From the NCBI GenBank assembly GCA_016215025.1, contig JACRMI010000012.1:62001-126000 (forward strand): a stretch of DNA of 64,000 nt. The letters run 5' to 3'. Each line of letters begins with the position of its first letter. Within the stretch, counting starts at the first letter, position 1. Below the pieces are notes generated by a model. It worked only from the letters and a program-made list of their open reading frames with translations, ran no database searches and was not told the origin of the DNA. The position numbers and the translations under genes are program-made. Below are positions 9,057-18,274 of the stretch, in pieces. This DNA is from Chloroflexota bacterium (GTDB lineage Bacteria; Chloroflexota; Anaerolineae; UBA4142).

Positions 9057-12000
9057 GGGTGAAAGATCGTCGCCTGCAATTCTTCGACGATTGCCCACAA
9101 GTCTCTGGCGCGCCCACGCTCTTCTGCGGCAGCGATCTTTTCGCGTGACAACGTCGCAGCGATGGCGGCAATCCGTTTGCCAAACATGTCCTGATACAAA
9201 CGCGATTGAGCAACGGTCGGAACCTGGCACACTCGTGCCCATAACTCGACTGCGCGTTCGCCATTTCCCTCTTCGACGGCAAACATTGCTGCGCCAATCA
9301 AGACATAGACCGGCATAAAATATTGATGAAACTTGATTGTCAGGTGGCATGCTTCAGCCAGATATTCCCGCGCTTGCGCTTGTGCGCCTTGCCAAAGGGT
9401 CACAATTCCCAAATCCGCAAGCGCTCGACCAACATCTGCGCGCGCGCCGCCCCGGCGAAAAGCTCCAGCACTTTCTTGCAAGAGTTCACACGCCTGAGAA
9501 TATCTCCCTTCGAGACCTTCTAGCTCGGCGATCAGCCACAATGACGCGCCAATTCCCCAGCGGTTGTCTACTTCGCGATACCAGTTGAGACTTTCCTGCA
9601 AAAGTGAACGCGCTGGCTCGTACTGACCCAGGTGCATCTTTACGTTCCCCAAGCGCATGAGCGCCAGTGCCCAGCGATGACGATCTCCCAGGTCGGCGTA
9701 TGCTTTTACACATTGTTCCAAGAGCGTGTGACTTTCAGAAAACTTGCCGCGATCGATCAAACTCAAAGCTGAGCGATAGAGTCCCGTCGTAAGTCCAGCC
9801 CGATCCCCCAGTTGTTCGGAAATGGCGATGCTCTCACGGCGCAATCGTTCGGCGTCTTCCAAGTGTCCGGTGGCTTGAAGATCGAGCGACAATTCCAACA
9901 GCGAATCGATCAAGTCGCGCTGGGTCCCCAAGGTACGGCAGATTTCGACGCTCTCCTGATGCAACTGTACCGCCCATTCGTATTTGCCCATTCGTTCGGC
10001 GAGTCGTCCCAGGCTGCGTAAGCAATTGGCAACCGAGCGTCGATTACCCAGTTCGCGATACAACGAGAGACTTTGCCCCAACGGCTCTCTGCCATTTACG
10101 CTATTGCCTGAATGTAATTCGATCTCGCCGATGATCTGCAAAGCGAGTGCTCTTTGCGGACGAACATCTTCGCCAACCAACGTCAGTTCCTCCAACACGT
10201 CGAGACTCTGTTGCGCTAGCTCTCTTGCGCTTTCGGTTTGCCCCAGTCGTTGACTAAAGCGCGCGTGCCAAGCGAGTGCGCTGCCCCACAGCTTGAGTTG
10301 CTCAACCGATTGAGCCGAATCATCGGCGACGAGCCTCTCCGCTAACTCCAGAAATGTTTTTTCGCCCTCTTGATAACGGGTTCGCCAGTCGTAATACAAT
10401 CCCAGTCCTGCCATTCCCTCAGCCAACCGATTTACTTGGCGGCGCTCAATCGACCATGCCCAGGCGGCGCGGATGTTATTGCGTTCGCGGTCCATCTCGG
10501 CTAATGCATTTTGCTGCTGTGCGCCTTCCAATTCGGTTGCCCAACGGCGCAGTGCGGCCGTGTAATAGTCGGCATGTCGATCGCGAGCCATTTGTTCGGC
10601 ATCGGGGATTGCACGCAATTGCTCCTTGGCGTATTGACGCAACAGCTCGTGCATTTCGTATCGGCCAGTGGACGTGTGCTGCAAGAGCGAACTGTTGACC
10701 AAAGCTAATAGCTCGCGCAGCGTTGCGGCTGAGCCTTCGATGTTTGCTACTTGGCGCGCGGCGGAGTAGGTAAAGCTGCCCCGGAAGATGGATAATGCCG
10801 CGAGACTCTGTTGTTCTCGCTCGTTCAACAGGCGCCATGAATAATCAAATACAGCCCGCATACTGCGTTGCCGTTCTGGAACATCGTGCCATTCCGCTTC
10901 CAGAAAATCCAAACCGTGGTGTTTAGCAATCTTGGCGACGATTTCCGCCGGCGAAAGAATGCGCATCCATGCGGCGGCGAGCATTAGACCTAATGGCATT
11001 CCTTGCACCAAGCGACAAATTTCGATTACGTGCGTCAAGTCTTCGTCCGTCGGCATCCAGTTCGGATGCACGCGTCGCGCACTTTGAAGAAAAAGCTGGA
11101 TCGCGCCATGCTCAAGTGCATCGGATGGATTGGTCAACGATTGTTCTGGATAGCTCATGCCTGGGACGGGCAAGAGGAATTCGCCTTGCAAGTTCAAGCC
11201 GATTTGCGATGTGACCAATACCTTGATTTGGGGAACTGCCTGAAGAATCGTGGTGACGATGGTTGCGCTATTCTCTTGGCTTGAATCTGACTTGAGTAGG
11301 TGTTCAAAATTGTCCAGCACCAACAGCATCTGTTTTTGACGCAGATGATCGAGCAACTGTTGCAGCGGCTCTGGTTCGTCTTCGAAGGAAAAGCCGAGAG
11401 TCTGCGCCAGAGTAGGCACAATGGCTTCCGTCGATTCGAGCGGCGCGAGCGAGACAAAGTGGACGCCGTGCGCAAAGACATGCGCTTGCGCTGCAGCCGC
11501 CTCGATAGCTAAGCGGGTTTTGCCGCTGCCGCCGGGACCGATCAACGTCAACAACCGGCAGTTCGAGTCTTGCAGGCGATTTTGGGTTTCGGCGAGAAGC
11601 TCCTTGCGACCGATAAAGGGACTCAGCGACACAGGCAAGTTCGATGGTTGGGCGAGGGCAGGCGAAGAACTTTGCGGTTGCGGGGTTTCGCTCGCGACAA
11701 GCTTGCCATCGCGAATTTGTTCGTACAGCGCGATGGTTTCCGGCGACGGCTCGATGCCCAGCTCTTGCTGCAACAAGCGGCGGCAGGTTTCGTACTGAGC
11801 TAGAGCCGTACTGCGTTGATCGTTCAATGCGAGCAGTCGCATGAGGCGTTGATGCGCTCGCTCATGCCAGGGAGCCAGGTCGGTTTGTTTCCAAGCATAC
11901 TCGGTAGCTTTGCTGAGATCGCCCTGTTGCTCATAGTACTTGGCGAGTTGTTCCAAAGCCGCCAGACATTGGCGGCTCAATTGTTCGCGAAGCATTTGGA

Positions 12001-12445
12001 CCCACTCTTCAAACGGCGCGCTGTCCTTGAGTCCGAAACTATCTAAAAAGGGACCGCGATAAAGCTGAATAGCTTGGTCAAGATGTTCGAGTGATTGGTC
12101 TCCTGCCGCTAATTGTTGGAACATTTGCACGTCAACCCAACTGTCGCTTGCCAAGTCGAACTGGATTGTTTCTCGCGTCACTTGCAGAATGGGTGTGCTC
12201 GCTTGACGATCACCAATCGCCTTACGCAAATTCGAAAGGGCGTTGCGCAGATTTGTGAGCGCCGAACGATCGGGCCAATTGGGCCAAAGCAGCGTCGCCA
12301 ATCCTTCACGGCGATGCGGACGATTCGATTCGACTGCGAGGTAGGCTAATAACGCCCGCACTCGATCCGATTCAAAGCTAGTGACGGGTTGTCCGTCTAG
12401 AGTTGCTTGAAAAGGTCCCATCAGCGACAGTGACAATCGCGCCAT
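9053..12445 (-). CDS. SARP/BTAD-family transcriptional regulator with ATPase and TPR domains
   Basis: 1130-residue cytoplasmic regulator. Residues 1-85 are an OmpR/SARP-type winged helix (ALLAYLAVESNRPHRREGLA). About 90-250 is the bacterial transcriptional activation domain (AYQ-type helices ending QELGIEPSPET). About 300-640 is an NB-ARC-like ATPase with P-loop LIGPGGSGKTRL and LLVLDNFEHLL. About 700-1110 is a TPR superhelix. The family activates genes in response to ligands sensed through ATPase and TPR modules. I chose ATG 12445 because GGGAGG lies just upstream; a frame extends to 12544. It is coupled to the secreted beta-helix gene downstream, a plausible target or signal partner. Confidence 0.9.
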   Translation of the reverse strand: MARLSLSLMGPFQATLDGQPVTSFESDRVRALLAYLAVESNRPHRREGLATLLWPNWPDRSALTNLRNALSNLRKAIGDRQASTPILQVTRETIQFDLASDSWVDVQMFQQLAAGDQSLEHLDQAIQLYRGPFLDSFGLKDSAPFEEWVQMLREQLSRQCLAALEQLAKYYEQQGDLSKATEYAWKQTDLAPWHERAHQRLMRLLALNDQRSTALAQYETCRRLLQQELGIEPSPETIALYEQIRDGKLVASETPQPQSSSPALAQPSNLPVSLSPFIGRKELLAETQNRLQDSNCRLLTLIGPGGSGKTRLAIEAAAAQAHVFAHGVHFVSLAPLESTEAIVPTLAQTLGFSFEDEPEPLQQLLDHLRQKQMLLVLDNFEHLLKSDSSQENSATIVTTILQAVPQIKVLVTSQIGLNLQGEFLLPVPGMSYPEQSLTNPSDALEHGAIQLFLQSARRVHPNWMPTDEDLTHVIEICRLVQGMPLGLMLAAAWMRILSPAEIVAKIAKHHGLDFLEAEWHDVPERQRSMRAVFDYSWRLLNEREQQSLAALSIFRGSFTYSAARQVANIEGSAATLRELLALVNSSLLQHTSTGRYEMHELLRQYAKEQLRAIPDAEQMARDRHADYYTAALRRWATELEGAQQQNALAEMDRERNNIRAAWAWSIERRQVNRLAEGMAGLGLYYDWRTRYQEGEKTFLELAERLVADDSAQSVEQLKLWGSALAWHARFSQRLGQTESARELAQQSLDVLEELTLVGEDVRPQRALALQIIGEIELHSGNSVNGREPLGQSLSLYRELGNRRSVANCLRSLGRLAERMGKYEWAVQLHQESVEICRTLGTQRDLIDSLLELSLDLQATGHLEDAERLRRESIAISEQLGDRAGLTTGLYRSALSLIDRGKFSESHTLLEQCVKAYADLGDRHRWALALMRLGNVKMHLGQYEPARSLLQESLNWYREVDNRWGIGASLWLIAELEGLEGRYSQACELLQESAGAFRRGGARADVGRALADLGIVTLWQGAQAQAREYLAEACHLTIKFHQYFMPVYVLIGAAMFAVEEGNGERAVELWARVCQVPTVAQSRLYQDMFGKRIAAIAATLSREKIAAAEERGRARDLWAIVEELQATIFHP

Positions 12446-12615
12446 CCAACCTCCCGATTTGGATAATTTCCGTCGCATTATATCATTTATTGAAAAGAGT
12501 GCGATTTCCTTGCGTTTCGCGTGTGCATTTCCGACACGTTCCATGCGAGCGAGGAGTAAAGTGTAGGTGAATCAAACGGGGTTATCCGCTACATCGAAAC
12601 ATAGGAGGCATCCAC

Positions 12616-12819
12616 ATGAAAAGAAATTCATTCAACCAACGCAAAGCCGTGTACGATTTTGGTGATGATCGATATGATGATCTTTTGCAACAAGCCGAGC
12701 AGTATCGGTTGGAGCAGCGAGCAGTACAAGCGAACGCTTCCTCCAAAAAACAATCGACTCGATCCAAGTCGCCCATCGCGCATCTGTTGATTTGGACCAA
12801 ATCACTCATCACGAGTTGA
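12616..12819 (+). CDS. Small hypothetical protein, 67 residues
   Basis: Unrecognised basic, Gln-rich short protein (DDRYDDLLQQAEQYRLEQRAVQ, then a Lys/Ser-rich stretch and a mildly hydrophobic end AHLLIWTKSLITS). A perfect AGGAGG (12603-12608) seven bases before the ATG and a hairpin after the stop argue that it is a real gene. It is divergent from the SARP regulator, whose upstream region it shares, so it could be a target of that regulator. No function is proposed. Confidence 0.6.
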   Translation: MKRNSFNQRKAVYDFGDDRYDDLLQQAEQYRLEQRAVQANASSKKQSTRSKSPIAHLLIWTKSLITS

Positions 12820-12840
12820 CAATCGAATCACTTCAAACAA

Positions 12841-12882
12841 AAACCCATTTCGTTTTGACTCTCTGAGCCATGAAATGGGTTT
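12841..12882 (+). terminator. Hairpin after the 67-residue gene
   Basis: AAACCCATTTC (12841-12851) pairs perfectly with GAAATGGGTTT (12872-12882) across a 20-base loop and is followed by the T-rich CTTGTTTTCTATTTGTTTTT. It fits a factor-independent terminator for the small gene ending at 12819. Confidence 0.6.
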
Positions 12883-12907
12883 CTTGTTTTCTATTTGTTT
12901 TTCATGA

Positions 12908-13051
12908 ATCAATACCTTCGCTGAAATCTGGTTTGTTGACACGGGGTGAGAGTTGTTTCCCACGGACTGAAGAAAACACGGAGATCTACACTAGTTTTCT
13001 CTGTGTTTTTTTCGATCGGTGGGGAACGAAGATTTTGGCGAAAGTATTGAT
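12908..13051. repeat. MITE-like palindromic element, family C, copy 1
   Basis: Imperfect terminal inverted repeats of 22 bases (12908-12929 and 13030-13051, 3 mismatches; shared core ATCAATAC, TTCGC, AAATCT) bound a 144-base element. The inner part carries a second palindrome around ACACGGAG and CTCTGTGT. A related copy is at 24648-24803. It ends 9 bases from the stop codon of the NDH-2 gene. Confidence 0.6.
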
Positions 13052-13059
13052 GAATGGGC

Positions 13060-14352
13060 TTAATTTTTCTCATTCTGCGTGCGCGTGCTCGCCGTAATCA
13101 ATCGTGCGCCGCGCTTGTGCGTGAAATAGTTAAAAGCCCACTCGATCAACACGAGGACTTTGTTATCGAACTCGATCAAGTTGAAGATGTGAACCCCTGC
13201 CCACGCGAACCACGCGATGATGCCGTCGAGACGGATCGGGCCGAACTCGGCGACAGCCTTGTTGCGCCCGATCACAGCGAGGTCTCCTTTGTCAAAGTAC
13301 TTGAACGGCGGGATGGTCTTGTCACGCAATCGGCGTTTGATCAAGCGCGCAACATACTGACCTTCTTGCATGGCGACGGGCGCAACACCGGGCAATGGTT
13401 CTCCATTGCGTTTACGCACCACCGCGAGATCGCCAATCACGAATACATTGGGATGATTTGTAAGACTTAGATCGCGTTCGACCTGCACTCGCCCAGCCCG
13501 GTCAAGCTGCGCGTTCATTCGTTGCGCAATTACTGCACCGAGGGGAGAAGCTCTTGTTCCCGCCGCCCACAAAATAGTGCGTGCATGAATTTGCTCGTCT
13601 TGTCCCGATGCATTGACCGTTACGACACCATCGACGATGTGTGTCACGCGCGTGTTGGTGCGCACCGTGACGCCCAGCTTTTCCAACTGCTTGGTTGCTT
13701 TAGCGGATGAACTTGGATGATAAGTCGGCAGAATTCGTTCGGCAACCTCAAGGACTTGGATTTGAGACAAACGCGGGTCGATATTGCTGAAATCATTTTT
13801 GAGCGTATGGTGCGTCATTTCGCCAAGCGCGCCCGCCAACTCGACGCCCGTCGGACCGCCACCCACAATCACAAACGTCATCCACTCGACACAGCGCTGC
13901 CAATCTTGCTCACGCTCGGCGTTTTCAAATGCATTCAGCACGCGACTGCGAATTTCAATCGCGTCTTCGACCTCCTTCAGACCGGGAGCAAGCGCTGCCC
14001 ATTCGTCGTGTCCAAAGTAGTGATGCGTGATGCCGGTCGCAACGATCAAGTAATCGAATTCGATTGGATCGCCGTCTTGCAAAATCACACAGTGCTTCAC
14101 CGGGTCTATATCGACCACTTGCGCTTTGATGACCGAGATATTTTTTTGCGCATGTAAGACGCCGCGCAAAGGCGACGCAATGTCGCCGGGCGACAATACG
14201 CCGGTCGCAACCTGATAGAGAAGGGGTTGAAACAGATGAAAGTTGCGCTGGTCGATTAGCGTGACGCGCACCGGCGCAAAGCGCAGCGCTTTGGCGGCGT
14301 ACAGTCCTCCAAATCCACCGCCGACGATGACGATATGGGGTTGCTCATTCAT
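13060..14352 (-). CDS. Type II NADH dehydrogenase (NDH-2)
   Basis: 430-residue single-subunit NADH:quinone oxidoreductase, peripheral on the inner face of the membrane and non-proton-pumping. The FAD-binding motif IVIVGGGFGGLYAAKAL is at the N-terminus; NFHLFQPLLYQVATG is the family signature. The NADH-binding motif FVIVGGGPTGVELAGALGEM is near residue 165, with FVIGDLAVV and a quinone-site region (PLPGVAPVAMQEGQY) after it. The last 50 residues are hydrophobic/amphipathic (IAWFAWAGVHIFNLIEF), as expected for the membrane anchor. It starts 5 bases after the stop of a pyruvate-oxidase-like gene, so both probably feed quinone from one operon. Confidence 0.93.
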   Translation of the reverse strand: MNEQPHIVIVGGGFGGLYAAKALRFAPVRVTLIDQRNFHLFQPLLYQVATGVLSPGDIASPLRGVLHAQKNISVIKAQVVDIDPVKHCVILQDGDPIEFDYLIVATGITHHYFGHDEWAALAPGLKEVEDAIEIRSRVLNAFENAEREQDWQRCVEWMTFVIVGGGPTGVELAGALGEMTHHTLKNDFSNIDPRLSQIQVLEVAERILPTYHPSSSAKATKQLEKLGVTVRTNTRVTHIVDGVVTVNASGQDEQIHARTILWAAGTRASPLGAVIAQRMNAQLDRAGRVQVERDLSLTNHPNVFVIGDLAVVRKRNGEPLPGVAPVAMQEGQYVARLIKRRLRDKTIPPFKYFDKGDLAVIGRNKAVAEFGPIRLDGIIAWFAWAGVHIFNLIEFDNKVLVLIEWAFNYFTHKRGARLITASTRTQNEKN

Positions 14353-14357
14353 TCCGA

Positions 14358-16112
14358 TTAAATCATCTCCCTGACTTGATTTTCCGCAATCGTCGTCGCG
14401 ATCTTTATTCGTTCCGGTTGCCCCTTGGCTAACGACTCGGCTAATTTTTTAGCTTGGTCGAATGTGATCTTGGCGGGCATGGGCGGTTCGTACGGGTCCA
14501 CTTCCGCTTCGAGCAGGGCGGGGCCTGGCGTGTTCAACAATTGTTCGATGGCATCGCCGCATTTGGCGGGGTCTTTGACGCTGTAACCACTCGCGCCACA
14601 GGCGCGCGCAAACGCCGCAAAGTCGATTGGCTCTAATTCGACGCCATATTCTGGATTGCCAAGGAAGACCATTTGCTCCCACTTGATCTGTCCCAGGGTA
14701 TTGTTCTTGACGATTACAACCTTGATCGGCAACTTGTATTTCACCGCGGTCGAAAATTCTGCCATCAACATCGCAAAGCCGCCGTCGCCGACAAACGCCA
14801 CCGACTGTCGATGCGGATAGGCGATCTGGGCTGCAATCGCATAAGGCAATCCATTCGCCATGCTCGCCAGTGTGCCAGAAAGCGAGTGCATCTGACCGCG
14901 CTTGACCGGAATATGCCGAGCGAACCAAGTCGCAATCGTACCGCTATCGCAAGAAACAATCGCATCGTTGCGCAAACGTTTGCCCAGTTCGGCTGCGACG
15001 ACCTGCGGTTTCATCGGCATGTCTTGACGCGCGCTGCGCTCATCCATTAATTTTCGCCACTCGTCCATGTTCTCCTGCGCTTTTTTGAGAAAGTTGCGGT
15101 CGCTGTGCTCGTTGAGCAAGGGTAATAGTTTCCGAATGGTACGCGCGCTATCGCCAACGAGTCCCACTTGAACTGGATAGCGCAAGCCAATTCGCACCGG
15201 ATCGATGTCGATTTGCACGCCCCGTGCCCGTTCCGGTTTGGGCAGAAATTCGATGTAGGGAAACGATGTGCCGATCATAAACAAGGTGTCGCAATCCTCG
15301 ATCGCTTCCTGGGAAGGCGCGGTTCCAAGCAAGCCGATTCCACCGGTCGTGTAGGGGCTGTCGTCCGGTACTGCCGCTTTGCCAAGCAGTGGTTTCACGA
15401 TGGGCGCTCCCAATCGATCCGCAAGCAATTCGAGTTCATTCGTTGCGCCCAGTGCGCCGCGTCCAGCCAGAATCACGATTTTCTTTCCCGCATTCAGGAT
15501 ATCCGCCCCACGCCGCAAGTCTTCTTCCGCGGGTAAGGCGAGGTGTCGCGCAAATACATCCGAGGTGTGTCCCTCGACATTTTGTTTCGATGCGTGCTTG
15601 CGGTCGGCTTCCATCGATTGAATGTCCACTGGAAAGTTGATGTGCGTGACGCCGCGATGACTCAACGCAGTGCGGCACGCCAGATCGGCAACGTTTTCGA
15701 CATGCGTTGGTCCCATCACGCGCGTACTGTAGAGCGCCACATCCTTGAAAACCTGGTCCAAGTTCACGTCTTGCTGTTGAAATGTATCGATCAAATCGTG
15801 GAAATGATGTCCGGTGATCGCGAGCACGGGTTGTCCATCCATCTTGGCATCGTAGAGACCGTTGAGCAAATGCGCGCCACCCGGACCGGACGTTGCCAGA
15901 CAGACGCCGAGTTTGCCCGTATACTTGGCATACGCACATGCCATGAACGCTGCCGATTCTTCATGCCGGACCTGAATGAAACGCAGCGTGTCCTGGCGTT
16001 GGCGCAGCGCTTCCATGATGCCGTTGATCCCATCGCCGGGCATACCAAAGATGACATCAACTCCCCAGTCTTGAATCCTGTCGATCAAAATATCCGCCGC
16101 TGTCTTTGCCAT
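14358..16112 (-). CDS. TPP-dependent pyruvate oxidase-like enzyme (PoxB family)
   Basis: 584 residues with the three TPP-enzyme domains. The N-terminal pyrimidine domain has VRHEESAAFMACAYAKYTG carrying the catalytic Glu. The central domain is at about 190-330. The PP domain has the TPP motif GDGGFAMLMAEF...VIVKNN. Overall it resembles pyruvate:quinone oxidoreductase, which decarboxylates pyruvate to acetate and reduces quinone. No signal peptide is present, in contrast to the exported TPP enzyme at 56349. GGAGGAG precedes ATG 16112. Acetolactate synthase-like activity is an alternative; the NDH-2 gene 5 bases downstream favours the quinone-linked role. Confidence 0.85.
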   Translation of the reverse strand: MAKTAADILIDRIQDWGVDVIFGMPGDGINGIMEALRQRQDTLRFIQVRHEESAAFMACAYAKYTGKLGVCLATSGPGGAHLLNGLYDAKMDGQPVLAITGHHFHDLIDTFQQQDVNLDQVFKDVALYSTRVMGPTHVENVADLACRTALSHRGVTHINFPVDIQSMEADRKHASKQNVEGHTSDVFARHLALPAEEDLRRGADILNAGKKIVILAGRGALGATNELELLADRLGAPIVKPLLGKAAVPDDSPYTTGGIGLLGTAPSQEAIEDCDTLFMIGTSFPYIEFLPKPERARGVQIDIDPVRIGLRYPVQVGLVGDSARTIRKLLPLLNEHSDRNFLKKAQENMDEWRKLMDERSARQDMPMKPQVVAAELGKRLRNDAIVSCDSGTIATWFARHIPVKRGQMHSLSGTLASMANGLPYAIAAQIAYPHRQSVAFVGDGGFAMLMAEFSTAVKYKLPIKVVIVKNNTLGQIKWEQMVFLGNPEYGVELEPIDFAAFARACGASGYSVKDPAKCGDAIEQLLNTPGPALLEAEVDPYEPPMPAKITFDQAKKLAESLAKGQPERIKIATTIAENQVREMI

Positions 16113-16134
16113 TTCTCCTCCAAGTTATAAAATC

Positions 16135-16170
16135 AACATCCCTGGCAGAACAAAATTTTCCAGGGATGTT
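16135..16170. terminator. Hairpin between sugar ABC operon and TPP enzyme gene
   Basis: AACATCCCTGG (16135-16145) and CCAGGGATGTT (16160-16170) form a perfect 11-base stem. In the direction of the minus-strand genes it is followed by GATTTTATAAC, a weak T-run, so it may end the transporter transcript before the PoxB-like gene. The rest of 16171-16309 shows nothing recognisable. Confidence 0.55.
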
Positions 16171-16309
16171 ATCGATTCACCAGTTGAATGGTTTGCAATC
16201 CAAGGCATTCTAAACTTTTGCCGAATGGAACAACATCGGGCTATCTCGCCTGCGTGAGTAGCATAATTGGGATTGCGAGCGTCGGCCGTTTTTCGACAAG
16301 CTGCGGCGA

Positions 16310-17206
16310 TTATCCTTTGACCGACCCGGCGAGAATGCCGCGCACAAAGTATTGTTGCAAACTGAAAAACACGATCAAGGGCAGCAACATCGAGATAAAT
16401 GCCGCGGCGGTCAAAAGCTGCCAACCCCCGCCGAGCGAATTCACCAGATTGCTGATCGTTACCGTCATCGGCGCAACACTGGGATAGCCACCCAAGTAAA
16501 TCAACGCAACCAACAAATCATTCCAGACCCACATGAATTGAAAGATCGCCAGCGAAGCGATCGCCGGAACCGAAAGTGGCAGAGCGAGTTGGAAGAATGC
16601 TGTGAATGCCGATGCTCCATCCAAGTACGCCGATTCGAAGAGATCGCGTGGAAGCGCGCCGAAAAAATTGCGGAGGAGGTAAACGGCGAACGGCAAACCG
16701 TATGCCGCGTGAGCAATCCAAATGCCGGGAAATGTTCCAGTCAAGTTAAGTACGTTATAAAATCGCAGGACGGGGATCAACGTCAATTGAAGTGGAACCA
16801 CTAGCAATCCGACCACGGCGACAAAGAGCCAATCGCGACCGGGAAAATCCATCCACGCAAAAGCGTACGCGGCAAAGGCAGCAATCATGATCGGAATGAT
16901 CGTCGCCGGAATCGAAATGAAAAGACTGTTGACGAAACTTTCTGCCATGCCCGCGCGTCCCAACGCTTGCTGGTACAATTCGAGGGTGAAATTGAATGGC
17001 GGGCTGAAAGCGGTCCACCAGCCCGTGGTGGCGACTAGGTTTTGGGGACGGAAGGAACTGACGAGCAACGCGAGCGTCGGAATGATCCAGATCGCGCAAA
17101 TGATAAAGACGGCAATGTGAATCGCCGTGCGCTGAGCGAATCGCCCAATGTTTGTCGGAGTCGATACGGTTTGTTCTCGATGACGTGGCAGAGTGATGGT
17201 CCTCAT
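16310..17206 (-). CDS. Carbohydrate ABC transporter permease (MalG-type)
   Basis: 298-residue inner-membrane permease with six helices and the EAA loop (ESAYLDGASAFTAFFQLALPLSVPAI) that contacts the ATPase. TTGWWTAFSPPFNFTLELY and the C-terminal FVRGILAGSVKG are typical of the MalG/AraQ class. The ATG at 17206 overlaps the stop of the preceding permease by 4 bases (ATGA) and has AGGAGG upstream; a longer frame to 17596 is an overprint of that gene. It works with the permease and binding protein encoded just upstream. No ATPase gene is present in the operon, so a shared MsmK-type ATPase is likely. Confidence 0.93.
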   Translation of the reverse strand: MRTITLPRHREQTVSTPTNIGRFAQRTAIHIAVFIICAIWIIPTLALLVSSFRPQNLVATTGWWTAFSPPFNFTLELYQQALGRAGMAESFVNSLFISIPATIIPIMIAAFAAYAFAWMDFPGRDWLFVAVVGLLVVPLQLTLIPVLRFYNVLNLTGTFPGIWIAHAAYGLPFAVYLLRNFFGALPRDLFESAYLDGASAFTAFFQLALPLSVPAIASLAIFQFMWVWNDLLVALIYLGGYPSVAPMTVTISNLVNSLGGGWQLLTAAAFISMLLPLIVFFSLQQYFVRGILAGSVKG

Positions 17207-18177
17207 CGGATGGCCTCCTGTTCTCGAAAGCGCCGGATGTTGATGAGCATCACGGGCGCGATGGCAAGCAGCAGCACCACGGCAATGGCGCTGGCAAGTC
17301 CAAAGTTGGTAAAATTGAACATTTGCTTGTACATCAAATTCGCCATCACATCGGTCCCGAAATTGCCATTGGTCATGACGTAAACGATATCGAACGCTTT
17401 CAAGGCAAAGATAATCATGGTCGTCGCGACCACCGCAATCGTCGAGCCGAGCATCGGAATGATGATGTGACGCAGAATTTGAAATTCGGTTGCGCCATCC
17501 ACTCGACCCGCTTCGAGAATTTCTACTGGAATGCTTTTCAAGCCCGCCGATAGAATCACCATCGCAAATCCGGTCCACATCCAAATGCCCACCCAAATGA
17601 GCGCAGGATTATTCGTCGTTCGATCAACCAACCACGGCACCGGCTGTGAGCCGACCATGGTGACAATCGCATTGAGCGTGCCGGTTTGCGGCCGACCGGG
17701 CGGCTGATAATCGTACATCAATTTCCAGATCACGCCGGCGGCGACGAACGAAATTGCCATCGGAATAAAGATGATGGCTTTGGCGGCGGCTTCGTAAGAC
17801 ACTTTGTCAAAGAGGACGGCAATCAACAGACCAAATGCGACCGTAGCGCCTGTCAAAAAAATCAGCCAAAGCAAGTTATTCTTGATGGCATCCAGCGTCG
17901 CCGAATTGGAAAAGAAATCGATATAGTTTTTCCAGCCTACGAATTGCGTTGAGTCAAAGTTAAAGAAACTAAGATAGATGGTGTTCAATGTCGGATAGAT
18001 CAGAAAGGCGATGAGCAAGAATAGCGCGGGACCGACCCACAACCAGGGTCGCATTCGTCCACGTATTGCAAAGGGCAGTCTTTCCACTGTCCATTCGACG
18101 AGGGCGATGTAACCAACCATCGCGGCCGGGACGCCGACGATAACGATAATCGCCATCACAAGTCGATCGATGGGCAT
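17203..18177 (-). CDS. Carbohydrate ABC transporter permease (MalF-type)
   Basis: 324-residue permease with an N-terminal helix, then the six-helix core starting at LWVGPALFLLIAFLIYPTL. The EAA loop reads LEAGRVDGATEFQILRHIIIPML. GAGGTC six bases before ATG 18177 supports this start over an in-frame ATG at 18204. It is separated from the binding-protein gene by 97 bases holding two hairpins and is coupled to the second permease by a 4-base overlap. Sugar specificity is not visible, though the binding protein looks like the alpha-glucoside type. Confidence 0.92.
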   Translation of the reverse strand: MPIDRLVMAIIVIVGVPAAMVGYIALVEWTVERLPFAIRGRMRPWLWVGPALFLLIAFLIYPTLNTIYLSFFNFDSTQFVGWKNYIDFFSNSATLDAIKNNLLWLIFLTGATVAFGLLIAVLFDKVSYEAAAKAIIFIPMAISFVAAGVIWKLMYDYQPPGRPQTGTLNAIVTMVGSQPVPWLVDRTTNNPALIWVGIWMWTGFAMVILSAGLKSIPVEILEAGRVDGATEFQILRHIIIPMLGSTIAVVATTMIIFALKAFDIVYVMTNGNFGTDVMANLMYKQMFNFTNFGLASAIAVVLLLAIAPVMLINIRRFREQEAIR

Positions 18178-18200
18178 TTTGACCTCACGAAAAGCGTAGA

Positions 18201-18265
18201 GCAAATTTCTAATTTGCCCTACAAGAACAAGATGGGACGGCGACTCGACACAGTCACCGTCCCAT
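18201..18265 (-). promoter_or_regulatory. Two intercistronic hairpins between binding protein and permease genes
   Basis: A 7-base perfect stem with a 3-base loop (18201-18217) and a 14-base stem with one G.T pair (18232-18245 and 18252-18265). Similar structures in malE-malF-type operons stabilise the binding-protein mRNA and reduce permease expression; that role here is inference. No U-tract follows the larger hairpin, so it is not a strong terminator. Confidence 0.5.
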
Positions 18266-18274
18266 GCAATCCTT

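Noticed and set aside
16310..17596. A 428-residue fusion permease from the full open frame
   Set aside because: The first 130 codons overprint the upstream permease gene and are low-quality sequence; the ATG at 17206 with AGGAGG and ATGA overlap gives a normal MalG-type length.
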